A stretch of DNA of 14,445 bases from Candidatus Nomurabacteria bacterium GW2011_GWF2_43_8 (GCA_001000035.1 LCGX01000009.1:1-14445); one strand, 5' to 3'. Counted from the stretch's first letter, positions 1 to 5,873 are shown. Numbers and translations: made by a program. Notes: a model not told the origin generated them from the letters alone.

Positions 1-597
1 TTTTATACCAAAGTAGTGATTGCGATTTCAAATTTGTTTGTCAATTACGGATTTTTTCTCTTGATTTTTGTCGTTCTTTTGGCGATTTGGATTTGGCGGC
101 TGACTTCGACTGAAAAAGGAAAGATCTATCTTGATACGCTGAAACTTTCCACGCCGGCCGTCGGGGATTTGTACAAGAAGCTCTATCTTTCCAGAATAAC
201 GGATAACTTGGATACCATGCTTTCCTCGGGTGTTCCTATTATCCGGGCGCTGGATATTACCGCGCAGGTGGTGGGGAGCTTGTCGTATAGGAACATGCTC
301 ATGGAAGTGGTGGATGGCGTAAAATCGGGTATCTCTCTTTCGGCGTCTTTTGGGAGGCACAGCCAGCAAATTCCCGGAATTATGGTGCAAATGGTGCAGG
401 TGGGCGAAGAAACCGGCGCTCTCGGTTCTATTTTAAGGACTATGACTACCTTTTATAAACGGGAAGTGGACGATGCGGTGGATACCCTAGTGGGCCTGAT
501 TGAGCCGGTGATGATTGTGGTTTTGGGTCTCGGGGTGGGGCTCCTTCTGGTTTCCGTCCTGATGCCGATTTACAATATGGCGGGAGGAATCAGCTAA
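1..597 (+). CDS. pilC: Type IV pilus assembly platform protein PilC, 3' part only
   Basis: The reading frame is open from base 1, so the true start lies upstream; 198 codons remain. This is the C-terminal GspF/PilC domain of the polytopic inner-membrane platform protein that links the pilus assembly ATPase to the growing pilin fibre. A hydrophobic segment covers about residues 6-30 of the fragment. A soluble GspF repeat follows, with the family-typical NLDTMLSSGVPIIRALDIT and VGEETGALGSIL stretches. A strongly hydrophobic C-terminal helix (about 165-187) ends in LMPIYNMAGGIS, close to the usual PilC end. The pilins directly downstream and pilD further on support the assignment. GspF of a type II secretion system is the main alternative, but the pilin context favours a pilus. 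Confidence 0.93.
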   Translation, partial: FYTKVVIAISNLFVNYGFFLLIFVVLLAIWIWRLTSTEKGKIYLDTLKLSTPAVGDLYKKLYLSRITDNLDTMLSSGVPIIRALDITAQVVGSLSYRNMLMEVVDGVKSGISLSASFGRHSQQIPGIMVQMVQVGEETGALGSILRTMTTFYKREVDDAVDTLVGLIEPVMIVVLGLGVGLLLVSVLMPIYNMAGGIS

Positions 598-602
598 TAA
601 AT

Positions 603-687
603 TACCACCCCTTGCCCCTCCTCAATAAGGAGGGGAGGAATCCCTCTCCTCCTTTCGAAGGAGGAGTGCCCAAGGGGCGAGGTGGTA
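603..687. repeat. REP-like element with two nested hairpins between pilC and the first pilin
   Basis: The outer arms taccacc (603-609) and ggtggta (681-687) pair. Inside are two near-perfect hairpins: cccctcct/aggagggg (615-622 with 628-635, 5-nt loop) and ctcctcctt/aaggaggag (646-654 with 658-666, 3-nt loop). A short gccc/gggc pair lies next to the right arm. The element is GC-rich against an AT-rich surrounding. The design of two hairpins inside terminal inverted arms resembles BIME/REP elements. It lacks a proper T-tract, so it is not a typical intrinsic terminator, though as RNA it could stabilise the pilC 3' end or attenuate readthrough into the pilin gene. Confidence 0.75.
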
Positions 688-703
688 GCTGTGGATAACT
701 TTG

Positions 704-734
704 TTGCACATATAAAATGGCAGGGTGTTATAAT
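704..734 (+). promoter_or_regulatory. Extended -10 promoter of the first pilin gene
   Basis: TGT-TATAAT at 726-734 is a perfect extended -10. The best -35 is TTGCAC at 704-709, but its 19-nt spacer is long, so the extended -10 probably carries most of the activity. Transcription would start near 741, giving a leader of about 75 nt. Confidence 0.65.
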
Positions 735-777
735 ATAACTATAAAATAAGTCGAGATTATTATTATAAATTATTATT

Positions 778-807
778 TCAGCCATAGGCTGATCCGCCTT
801 TGGCGGA
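778..807 (+). repeat. Two adjoining perfect hairpins in the pilin leader
   Basis: tcagcc/ggctga (778-783 with 787-792, loop ATA) is immediately followed by tccgcc/ggcgga (793-798 with 802-807, loop TTT). The second hairpin ends only 8 nt before the ATG at 816, in a leader without a convincing Shine-Dalgarno site. They may be small palindromic repeat elements, or leader structures that stabilise the pilin mRNA or control its translation. Confidence 0.6.
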
Positions 808-815
808 AACAAATT

Positions 816-1280
816 ATGAAGAATTTTAAGAAAGGTTTTACGTTGATTGAACTTTTGGTGGTCGTGGCCATCATCGGTATCTTGGCTTCGGTTGTCTTGG
901 CGTCGCTGAACACAGCCAGAACAAAAGGTAAAGATGCTGCCGCACAAGCATCCATAGCTAGTATTAAAGCTCAAGCTGAGATTTTCTTTACTAGTAATTA
1001 TGGCACTGCAGGTACTTTTACCGATACAAGTACTGCTGGGACCACGAGTGCTTGTGATCAAGCCCAGACAATTAATCTTCTTAAGTCTATAAAAGGGAAT
1101 ACAGGCAATACTGCAACTTGTGCAGTGGGTCTTAATGGAGCAACATGGGTGGCTTGGAGTATATTAGCTTCACAAGCTACACCTAATAACTATTGTGCAG
1201 ATAGTACGGGATTTAGTGGTACTCGTAGTGCTCTTCCTACGGCAGTAGTTACTGCAGCTGTTAATTGTGCATCTAGCTAA
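816..1280 (+). CDS. Type IV pilin, major-pilin-like (copy 1)
   Basis: A 154-residue prepilin. It has a short basic leader MKNFKKG and then the classic class III cleavage motif G7|F8-TLIE, with Glu12 as mature Glu5. A long hydrophobic helix runs to about residue 33 and is the membrane-embedded stem of the pilin. The remaining globular domain is rich in Ala, Thr, Ser and Asn, has several cysteines that could form disulfides, and looks unique to this protein. PilD (2853-3656) would remove the leader. The gene has its own promoter and a hairpin-rich leader, and a terminator-like hairpin follows, so it is probably transcribed strongly and alone, as expected for a major subunit. The start at 816 is set by the leader length. 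Which of the two pilins is the major one cannot be told from sequence. Confidence 0.93.
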   Translation: MKNFKKGFTLIELLVVVAIIGILASVVLASLNTARTKGKDAAAQASIASIKAQAEIFFTSNYGTAGTFTDTSTAGTTSACDQAQTINLLKSIKGNTGNTATCAVGLNGATWVAWSILASQATPNNYCADSTGFSGTRSALPTAVVTAAVNCASS

Positions 1281-1302
1281 GAACAAATAAAGATGATTCT
1301 TG

Positions 1303-1340
1303 GTAAAAAGAAAAAGATCATTAGGTCTTTTTCTTTTTAC
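1303..1340 (+). terminator. AT-rich perfect hairpin after pilin copy 1
   Basis: Arms 1303-1317 and 1326-1340 are perfectly complementary over 15 bp with an 8-nt loop. The 3' arm is T-rich (TCTTTTTCTTTTTAC), so the U-tract lies within the stem. A bidirectional terminator or an mRNA 3'-end stabiliser is likely. The stem is unusually poor in GC for a classic intrinsic terminator. Confidence 0.6.
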
Positions 1341-1353
1341 ATTTGTGGGTATA

Positions 1354-1362
1354 TGATATAAT
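1354..1362 (+). promoter_or_regulatory. Extended -10 promoter of the second pilin gene
   Basis: TGA-TATAAT at 1354-1362 is a perfect extended -10, 42 nt upstream of the ATG at 1405. No good -35 is seen at 17 nt, where only a T-rich stretch from the preceding hairpin lies. Confidence 0.6.
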
Positions 1363-1404
1363 TAGGTTGGAAGTTATTAATTATAAGAATTTAATTAAAT
1401 TACC

Positions 1405-1944
1405 ATGAAAATTGATTTAAAGAAAGGTTTTACCTTGATTGAGCTTTTGGTGGTTCTAGTTATCATCAGCGTTTTAGCTTCGGTCATTCTTGCTTATTTA
1501 GGCTCTGCTAGAGGAAAGAGCAATGATGCGAAAATAATATCTCAGGTTGGCCAAATGACCCCCCAGGGTTTTCTGTTTAGCGGAGCCATAGGTACATCTT
1601 ATGTGTCGAGTGCATATAAGGTAAGTTCTGGCATTACTGGTGCAGCGGTAAATGGAACACCAGCAAGCGGAACTCTATTTAATGCTACATCCCCCTCTTT
1701 AAATAGTTTATATTTATTAGCTTCAAGTTTGCCGGGAAATACTTATATTTATTACGGTTGGAACGGGGCTGATCCAAATAATACGGGTGCATGGTTCTTT
1801 GCCGCTTCCACTTCCACAGGAGCATTTTGTAACGACAATAAGGGTACAAAAAAAATATTTACTGGTACATCACCAACAACTGTCGCTGGTTTTACTGTAG
1901 CATTTTCTAACGCAACAGCCGCCGGGGGATATCGCTGTGATTAA
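1405..1944 (+). CDS. Type IV pilin, major-pilin-like (copy 2)
   Basis: A 179-residue prepilin with leader MKIDLKKG, cleavage at G8|F9 and Glu13 as mature Glu5, followed by the hydrophobic stem helix LLVVLVIISVLASVILAYL. The C-terminal domain is rich in Gly, Ser, Thr and aromatics, has two late cysteines (in AFCNDNKG and GYRCD), and shows little similarity to copy 1 beyond the stem. The first 35 bases around the cleavage site match copy 1 at 33 positions. The gene has its own extended -10 promoter. No Shine-Dalgarno site is visible before the ATG. A second major or alternative pilin subunit processed by PilD is the natural reading; a pseudopilin is possible. Confidence 0.92.
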   Translation: MKIDLKKGFTLIELLVVLVIISVLASVILAYLGSARGKSNDAKIISQVGQMTPQGFLFSGAIGTSYVSSAYKVSSGITGAAVNGTPASGTLFNATSPSLNSLYLLASSLPGNTYIYYGWNGADPNNTGAWFFAASTSTGAFCNDNKGTKKIFTGTSPTTVAGFTVAFSNATAAGGYRCD

Positions 1945-1953
1945 AAGTAAGTA

Positions 1954-1987
1954 AGGAAAGTTCCTAATAAAATCGACGCCTTTTATT
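1954..1987 (+). terminator. Weak double hairpin after pilin copy 2
   Basis: aggaa/ttcct (1954-1958 with 1961-1965, only a 2-nt loop) is followed by aataaaa/ttttatt (1966-1972 with 1981-1987), ending in a T-rich run. Both stems are short and the second is all A:T, so termination here is only a possibility. Confidence 0.3.
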
Positions 1988-2041
1988 TTGTTTGAGCGTT
2001 TATGATATAATAGTAAGTATATGATTTTTGTACTTACCTAG
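1981..2041 (+). repeat. Left copy of the pilD promoter/start region (degenerate duplication)
   Basis: This stretch repeats 2814-2869. ttttatttt (1981-1989) matches 2814-2822. tttatgatataata (1999-2012) is identical to 2832-2845. atgatttttgtacttac (2021-2037) matches 2853-2869 at 16 of 17 bases. One base differs in length between the -10 box and the ATG. Translated from 2021 the left copy gives MIFVLT and then a TAG stop (2039-2041); the right copy begins MIFILT and continues as PilD. It therefore looks like a truncated pilD start left on the far side of the RAYT cassette. Confidence 0.7.
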
Positions 2042-2044
2042 TTT

Positions 2045-2065
2045 TCGCAAGGACAGTCCTTGCGA
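2045..2065. repeat. Palindrome flanking the RAYT gene, left copy
   Basis: cgcaaggacagtccttgcg (2046-2064) is a perfect 9-bp inverted repeat around a single A, extended by one T:A pair to 2045-2065. The same 19 bases recur at 2759-2777 on the other side of the transposase gene. REP elements mobilised by RAYT proteins are short hairpins of this kind. Its right arm contains TTGCGA (2060-2065), the likely -35 box of the transposase gene. Confidence 0.8.
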
Positions 2066-2088
2066 GGAAACGGATGGATTGATATAAT
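2060..2088 (+). promoter_or_regulatory. Promoter of the RAYT gene overlapping the palindrome
   Basis: TTGCGA (2060-2065), a 17-nt spacer and TATAAT (2083-2088) preceded by TGA form a strong promoter with an extended -10. The -10 box ends 6 nt before the ATG at 2095, so the mRNA should be leaderless or nearly so. The -35 box lies within the right arm of the palindrome. Confidence 0.7.
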
Positions 2089-2094
2089 ATAGAG

Positions 2095-2808
2095 ATGTTT
2101 AGAAAAGATCTATTTATTACAGGAGAATACTATCATATTTATAATCGGGGGATAGATAAAAGGATAATATTCAAACTACAGAGAGATTATGAAAGATTTA
2201 TTATGCTCTTATATCTTGCGAATTCGCAGGAATCTTTTCGTTTAGATGATATTCAAAATAAATCTGAAAAAACATTTGAAAAAATTTTAATTTTGGAAAA
2301 GGGAACCCCCATAGTTTCTGTTGGCGCTTGGGGATTGATGACCAATCATTTTCACTTACTAATTAAACAAGAAATTGAAGGGGGAATTACAAAATTTATG
2401 AGGAAACTCGGCACCGGATATTCTATGTTTTTTAATATAAAATATCAAAGGAAAGGCGCCCTATTTGGGGGACCTTTTAAATCAAGATACATTGCAAGAG
2501 ATTTACATTTAAAACATTTATTTGGGTATATTCATCTAAATCCATTGGATATAAAATTTTCTAGTTGGGAAAAATCAATAAATAAAAAACATCCAAATGA
2601 ATGGAAAGATTTTTTGGAAAATTATCGTTATTCAAGTTATCAGGATTATTCTGGTATAAAACGTGCCGAAGGAAATATTTTAAATAAAACCGCTTTCCCA
2701 GAATATTTTAATGACAAAAATTCTTTTCAAGATTTTATTGATGATTATTTATCATTTCCGCAAGGACAGTCCTTGCGAGAGGGGTCCTTGCGAGAGGACA
2801 AAGTTTAA
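2095..2808 (+). CDS. REP-associated tyrosine transposase (RAYT, Y1_Tnp / TnpA-REP family)
   Basis: A 237-residue HUH-superfamily single-strand nuclease. The N-terminus EYYHIYNRGI is typical of the family. The HUH motif is in TNHFHLLI (His85 and His87), which would hold the divalent metal. The likely catalytic tyrosine is Tyr109 in GTGYSMFFNIKY, followed by the family stretch KGALFGGPFKSRYI and YIHLNP. Such enzymes cut and join single-stranded DNA at REP hairpins and may spread or domesticate these repeats. The last 15 or so residues are encoded by the flanking palindrome and a 15-bp tandem repeat, giving QSLREGSLRED. The gene is AT-rich and interrupts the pilus locus between a pilin gene and pilD. 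All visible motifs are intact, so activity is plausible. Confidence 0.93.
   Translation: MFRKDLFITGEYYHIYNRGIDKRIIFKLQRDYERFIMLLYLANSQESFRLDDIQNKSEKTFEKILILEKGTPIVSVGAWGLMTNHFHLLIKQEIEGGITKFMRKLGTGYSMFFNIKYQRKGALFGGPFKSRYIARDLHLKHLFGYIHLNPLDIKFSSWEKSINKKHPNEWKDFLENYRYSSYQDYSGIKRAEGNILNKTAFPEYFNDKNSFQDFIDDYLSFPQGQSLREGSLREDKV
2759..2797. repeat. Palindrome flanking the RAYT gene, right copy, plus 15-bp tandem repeat
   Basis: cgcaaggacagtccttgcg (2759-2777) is identical to 2046-2064. Its right arm begins a tandem repeat: gtccttgcgagagg at 2769-2782 occurs again at 2784-2797, a 15-bp period. The element lies inside the 3' end of the RAYT coding region, and the period of 15 keeps the frame. Confidence 0.8.
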
Positions 2809-2835
2809 TTTTTTTTTATTTTACTTATATATTTA

Positions 2836-2844
2836 TGATATAAT
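2836..2844 (+). promoter_or_regulatory. Extended -10 promoter of pilD
   Basis: TGA-TATAAT (2836-2844) lies 8 nt before the ATG at 2853. A weak TTATTT occupies the -35 position at 2816-2821. It is one of two copies; the other is at 2003-2011. The short distance to the ATG suggests a leaderless message. Confidence 0.6.
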
Positions 2845-2852
2845 AAAAGCGT

Positions 2853-3656
2853 ATGATTTTTATACTTACAACCATCTTCTTCATCCTCGGCCTGATTATC
2901 GGCAGCTTTTTGAATGTCGTGATTTTTAGATTCAATACCGAACGTTCTTTCGGTGGAAGAAGCGGATGCATGACCTGCCAAAATACGCTCTCCTGGTACG
3001 AGCTTGTTCCTGTTTTCAGTTTTTTGGCCCTTCTGGGGAGGTGTAAAAATTGCAAATCAAAAATTTCTTGGCAGTATCCGCTGGTGGAACTTGCTACCGG
3101 ACTCATTTTTGCCGGATTGTTTCTGAAGTTTCAGGATTTTTTCTTTTTGAATACGCTAGCGTTCAGCTTGACTTATGCCTATTATGCCGCCGTGTTCTCG
3201 CTTCTCTTGGTCATCGCCGTTTATGATATCCGGCATAAAATAATTCCCGACGCGCTTGCCCTTATCCTGGGTGTTCTGGCTTTTTTCGGATTGTTTTTCT
3301 TCGGTGAAAACGGCCTGCCTGCGCAGGCAGGTTTTTATCCCCATTTGCCTTCAATCTTGGAATTTTTGTCGGGACTTCTGATTGCAGTCCCTTTTGCCCT
3401 GCTTTGGCTTGTTTCTCGCGGAAAGTGGATGGGGCTGGGCGACGCCAAGCTGGCTATCGGCCTGGGGTGGCTTTTAGGGCTATCCCGGGCGGTTTCCGGC
3501 GTGGTTGTCGCTTTCTGGATCGGGGCTTTAGGCGGCCTTTTCCTCGTTATTTTTTCCAAAAAATACGGGATGAAAAGCGAACTTCCTTTTGCTCCGTATC
3601 TGGTTTTGGGCGCGATTTTAGCTTTTCTTTTGGAACTGCATCTTTTTGGAATTTAA
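2853..3656 (+). CDS. pilD: Prepilin peptidase (leader peptidase, A24 family)
   Basis: A 267-residue polytopic aspartic protease that cuts the class III leader from the prepilins of this locus; bacterial homologues often also N-methylate the new N-terminus. After a first membrane helix, the cytoplasmic loop carries a zinc-type cysteine tetrad (Cys39, Cys42, Cys64, Cys67), typical of PilD/GspO. The catalytic aspartates are Asp125 in YDIRHKIIPD and Asp197 in the GxGD motif GLGDAKLA. About seven to eight membrane helices follow one another. An 18-bp palindrome inside the gene encodes LPAQAG (155-160), in a loop between helices and without loss of frame. The ATG at 2853 is supported by the -10 box 8 nt upstream. 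The minor pilin genes follow after 3 nt. Confidence 0.96.
   Translation: MIFILTTIFFILGLIIGSFLNVVIFRFNTERSFGGRSGCMTCQNTLSWYELVPVFSFLALLGRCKNCKSKISWQYPLVELATGLIFAGLFLKFQDFFFLNTLAFSLTYAYYAAVFSLLLVIAVYDIRHKIIPDALALILGVLAFFGLFFFGENGLPAQAGFYPHLPSILEFLSGLLIAVPFALLWLVSRGKWMGLGDAKLAIGLGWLLGLSRAVSGVVVAFWIGALGGLFLVIFSKKYGMKSELPFAPYLVLGAILAFLLELHLFGI
3314..3331. repeat. 18-bp perfect palindrome inside pilD
   Basis: cctgcctgcgcaggcagg is a perfect self-complementary sequence with no loop. It sits in frame in pilD and encodes part of GLPAQAG, a loop between two predicted membrane helices. Its GC content and symmetry differ from the surrounding codons, which fits insertion of a small palindromic element. 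Confidence 0.7.
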
Positions 3657-3659
3657 AAA

Positions 3660-4304
3660 ATGTTTAAGTTAAATGGAAAAATTAAACAGGCAGGCATGAG
3701 TTATGTGGAATTGATTGTCGTTCTCTCTATTTTTTCCGCTCTCTCTGGCCTGGCAATTTTTAATTACGGAGCTTTTCAGAACAAGGTGGATATCAAGAAT
3801 ATGGCGAGCGATATCGCTTCCAAAATTGTCGAGGCGCAGAGAGCGTCGCTGGCTGGCCAATGGCCGCCGGTGTCTTTTACTACCCCTGATGGCTGGAAAC
3901 CGTCTTATGGCGTTTATTTTAATTCATCCACAGCTACTGATTCTGACGGTATTCCTTTCAATAAAAAATTTATTTATTTTGTTGATGTTAATGCCAATGA
4001 TCAATACACTGGGACATCTGATTGCTCAAATGGAACGGATGAATGCTTAAGTAAAATCAGAATCACAAAAGACAGTAAAATATCCAGCATAAAAAAATGC
4101 ACAGGCGAAGATGAAGTAAATGATTGTAACCCAATCATTGGTAATAGTTTGTCCATTACTTTTCAAAGACCGGATTCAGGTGCGACTTTTTTTCCGTCGT
4201 TGGTGGACACCTATAAATATGTTCTTATAACAGTTTCTTCTTCTGATGAAACAGCAAATGCTTTCATAAAAATATACCGTTCAGGCAGAGTGCAAATTAA
4301 TTGA
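3660..4304 (+). CDS. Minor pseudopilin, FimT/GspH-like
   Basis: A 214-residue protein with a class III leader ending at G12|M13 and Glu17 as mature Glu5 (AGMSYVELIVVLSIFSALSGLAIF). Met in place of Phe at mature position 1 is a tolerated variant. The stem helix is followed by DIASKIVEAQRASLAG, which resembles the conserved helix of GspH/FimT. The C-terminal domain is beta-rich and ends in AFIKIYRSGRVQIN, typical of GspH-like proteins (a late strand with a GRV-like turn). Cysteine pairs in the middle (near residues 121-128 and 145-155) may be disulfide bonded. It lies 3 nt after pilD and touches the next gene, so an operon is clear. GspH-like proteins form part of the pilus priming tip. Confidence 0.85.
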   Translation: MFKLNGKIKQAGMSYVELIVVLSIFSALSGLAIFNYGAFQNKVDIKNMASDIASKIVEAQRASLAGQWPPVSFTTPDGWKPSYGVYFNSSTATDSDGIPFNKKFIYFVDVNANDQYTGTSDCSNGTDECLSKIRITKDSKISSIKKCTGEDEVNDCNPIIGNSLSITFQRPDSGATFFPSLVDTYKYVLITVSSSDETANAFIKIYRSGRVQIN

Positions 4305-4309
4305 AAATT

Positions 4310-4978
4310 ATGAATTACGAATTACGAATTAAAAAACAGAAAAATGCCGGCTACACTATCATTGAGACAATGATTGCCATTTCTCTTTTTATTATCATCA
4401 TAATGACAGGCATGGGCGCGCTTTTAAATTCCAACCGGGTCTATAACAAATCGCAGAATATGATGTCTATCATAGACAGTTTAAATTTTGTTATGGACGA
4501 GATGTCCACTAATTTGAGGACCGGATATAATTATAGATGCTTTTTAAAAGGTTCAGAATTGGTACAAAATAATATTAATGAACCAAATAGCTGTACTGGC
4601 ACCAACGGAGGCGCAATAGCTTTTGAACAGGAAGAGGGGAAATTATATACAGGCGATCCTCCCCAATTATATAACGAAGACCAATGGGTTTATTATATAG
4701 GAGATACTGGCGAAAAAGACGTGAATGAAGATACAATATATGGCATTTTTAAATCAATTGACGGATTGAATACTTATGTTCAGTTAACTCCAAATGAAAT
4801 TCATATTAATCCCATCGATTCTTTTTTTACAGTTTTCGGTGCCGAATCTTTTGGCAGTGGAGACGACAAACAGCCGTTTGTCACCATCAAATTGGTCGGG
4901 GAAATAGTCTTTAAAGATATTACAACACCCTTTTCTTTACAAACTTCCGTTTCCCAAAGGAATATAGATGTCTTCTAA
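4310..4978 (+). CDS. Minor pseudopilin, PilW/GspJ-like
   Basis: Class III leader cleaved at G14|Y15, with Glu19 as mature Glu5 (AGYTIIETMIAISLF), followed by a very hydrophobic stem and about 190 residues of beta-rich domain. Length and position after the FimT-like gene fit PilW/GspJ, but this subfamily is diverse, so the label is tentative. The ATG at 4310 is chosen; an in-frame TTG at 4301 would add three residues and overlap the previous stop codon. The start codon lies in a 7-bp tandem repeat (gaattac, 4312-4331) that encodes part of the leader. The 3' end overlaps the next gene by 11 bp. The role would be in the tip complex that starts pilus assembly. Confidence 0.82.
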   Translation: MNYELRIKKQKNAGYTIIETMIAISLFIIIIMTGMGALLNSNRVYNKSQNMMSIIDSLNFVMDEMSTNLRTGYNYRCFLKGSELVQNNINEPNSCTGTNGGAIAFEQEEGKLYTGDPPQLYNEDQWVYYIGDTGEKDVNEDTIYGIFKSIDGLNTYVQLTPNEIHINPIDSFFTVFGAESFGSGDDKQPFVTIKLVGEIVFKDITTPFSLQTSVSQRNIDVF

Positions 4979-5405
4979 AATTATGATGTTTAATTTTAAA
5001 AAGCAGAATACCGGGTTTACTTTAGTGGAAACGCTTGTCGCTATTTCTATCTTCACTATATCAATTTTGGGCCTAATGTCAGTTATGGCCCGGGGGGTCT
5101 CCGATACCAGTTACGTCAAACAGAAAGTTGTAGCCGGATATTTGGCGCAAGAGGGCATTGAATATGTCAGAAATAAACGGGATACTGATGTTTTATATCC
5201 CGGCGGCGGCGATTGGGGTATTTTTGTGGGAGAAACCATAAGTTATCCAGTGGTGGGTTCCGATTTTTCTGGATTTACTCGTACAATTCAAAAAAGTGTA
5301 ATAAGTGCCGATGCAGTAAAAATTTCTTCCACCGTTACCTGGACGCAGGGTTCCGGACAGCACAGCGTAACTTTTACCGAGAATTTATTCAATTGGTGGC
5401 AATAA
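4968..5405 (+). CDS. Minor pseudopilin, PilV/GspI-like
   Basis: A 145-residue prepilin. The cleavage motif is G16|F17-TLVE with Glu21 as mature Glu5, and the stem LVAISIFTISILGLMSVMARG is followed by a small domain. The sequence VVAGYLAQEGIEYVRNKRD just after the stem is typical of PilV/GspI-like proteins, which usually carry an AxxLAxEGIE-type motif. The start at 4968 overlaps the end of the previous gene by 11 bp; ATG codons at 4983 and 4986 are possible shorter starts and would still leave a basic leader. No Shine-Dalgarno site is visible, so translational coupling is likely. PilV/GspI is a core partner of the J and K proteins in the tip complex. Confidence 0.85.
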   Translation: MSSKIMMFNFKKQNTGFTLVETLVAISIFTISILGLMSVMARGVSDTSYVKQKVVAGYLAQEGIEYVRNKRDTDVLYPGGGDWGIFVGETISYPVVGSDFSGFTRTIQKSVISADAVKISSTVTWTQGSGQHSVTFTENLFNWWQ

Positions 5406-5426
5406 AAGCATAATGACAAGTATCCA

Positions 5427-5873
5427 ATGACTAATGACAAAAAATTAAAAAATAAAAAGGGGTTCGTGATACTTTTTGCCGTTACGCTTTCTGCTATTCT
5501 CTTGTCCATCGCCTTGGGTGTTTCCAATATTGCTTTTAATGAAGCAAAGTTCAGCACCTCGGTCAAAAACACCAATGACGCCTTTTTCGCCGCTGATGTG
5601 GGGGCGGAGCAGGCTCTTTTTTGGGATTACAATTTGGCCAGCCGACCCGGCGAATATCCTGATCCTGCCGCCGGGATCATCGAAATATCGTCTCCTTTCG
5701 TGGTTATTGTGTCGGCAGAAGGAGGAGCTTGCGCTAGAGTTACTATTGAAAAAGATTATAGCGGGGCAGAATTAAAAACCACCATAGTTTCCAAGGGGTA
5801 CAATATCGGAGATGAGAATTGCCAATCTTCTAGCTCTAATCGCGTTGAACGAGAGATCCGAGTGACCCTTTGA
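5427..5873 (+). CDS. Minor pseudopilin, PilX/GspK-like
   Basis: A 148-residue protein with a basic leader MTNDKKLKNKKG, cleavage at G12|F13 and a stem FVILFAVTLSAILLSIALGVSNIAF. The following AFFAADVGAEQALFW is the hallmark of PilX N-terminal domains (FFAADAGIE-type). Mature position 5 is Phe, not Glu; loss of Glu5 is known for GspK, the largest tip pseudopilin. The domain is short compared with GspK, nearer to PilX. It ends in a TGA that overlaps the ligA start. The start at 5427 is forced, since the ATG at 5413 runs into a stop. It completes a set of four minor pilins after pilD. Confidence 0.85.
   Translation: MTNDKKLKNKKGFVILFAVTLSAILLSIALGVSNIAFNEAKFSTSVKNTNDAFFAADVGAEQALFWDYNLASRPGEYPDPAAGIIEISSPFVVIVSAEGGACARVTIEKDYSGAELKTTIVSKGYNIGDENCQSSSSNRVEREIRVTL

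Noticed and set aside
603..687. Intrinsic terminator of pilC
   Set aside because: Strong hairpins but no T-tract after them; the internal architecture fits a repeat element better.
594..1061. Long minus-strand reading frame across the REP-like element and the first pilin
   Set aside because: It is antisense to a clear pilin and begins in a repeat; no family features or promoter.
2021..2041. MIFVLT mini-frame as a leader peptide gene
   Set aside because: Better explained as a truncated duplicate of the pilD start; no attenuator-type structure follows.
2759..2797. CRISPR-like repeats
   Set aside because: Repeats are 15-19 bp without spacers of regular size and lie in a coding region; no cas genes nearby.
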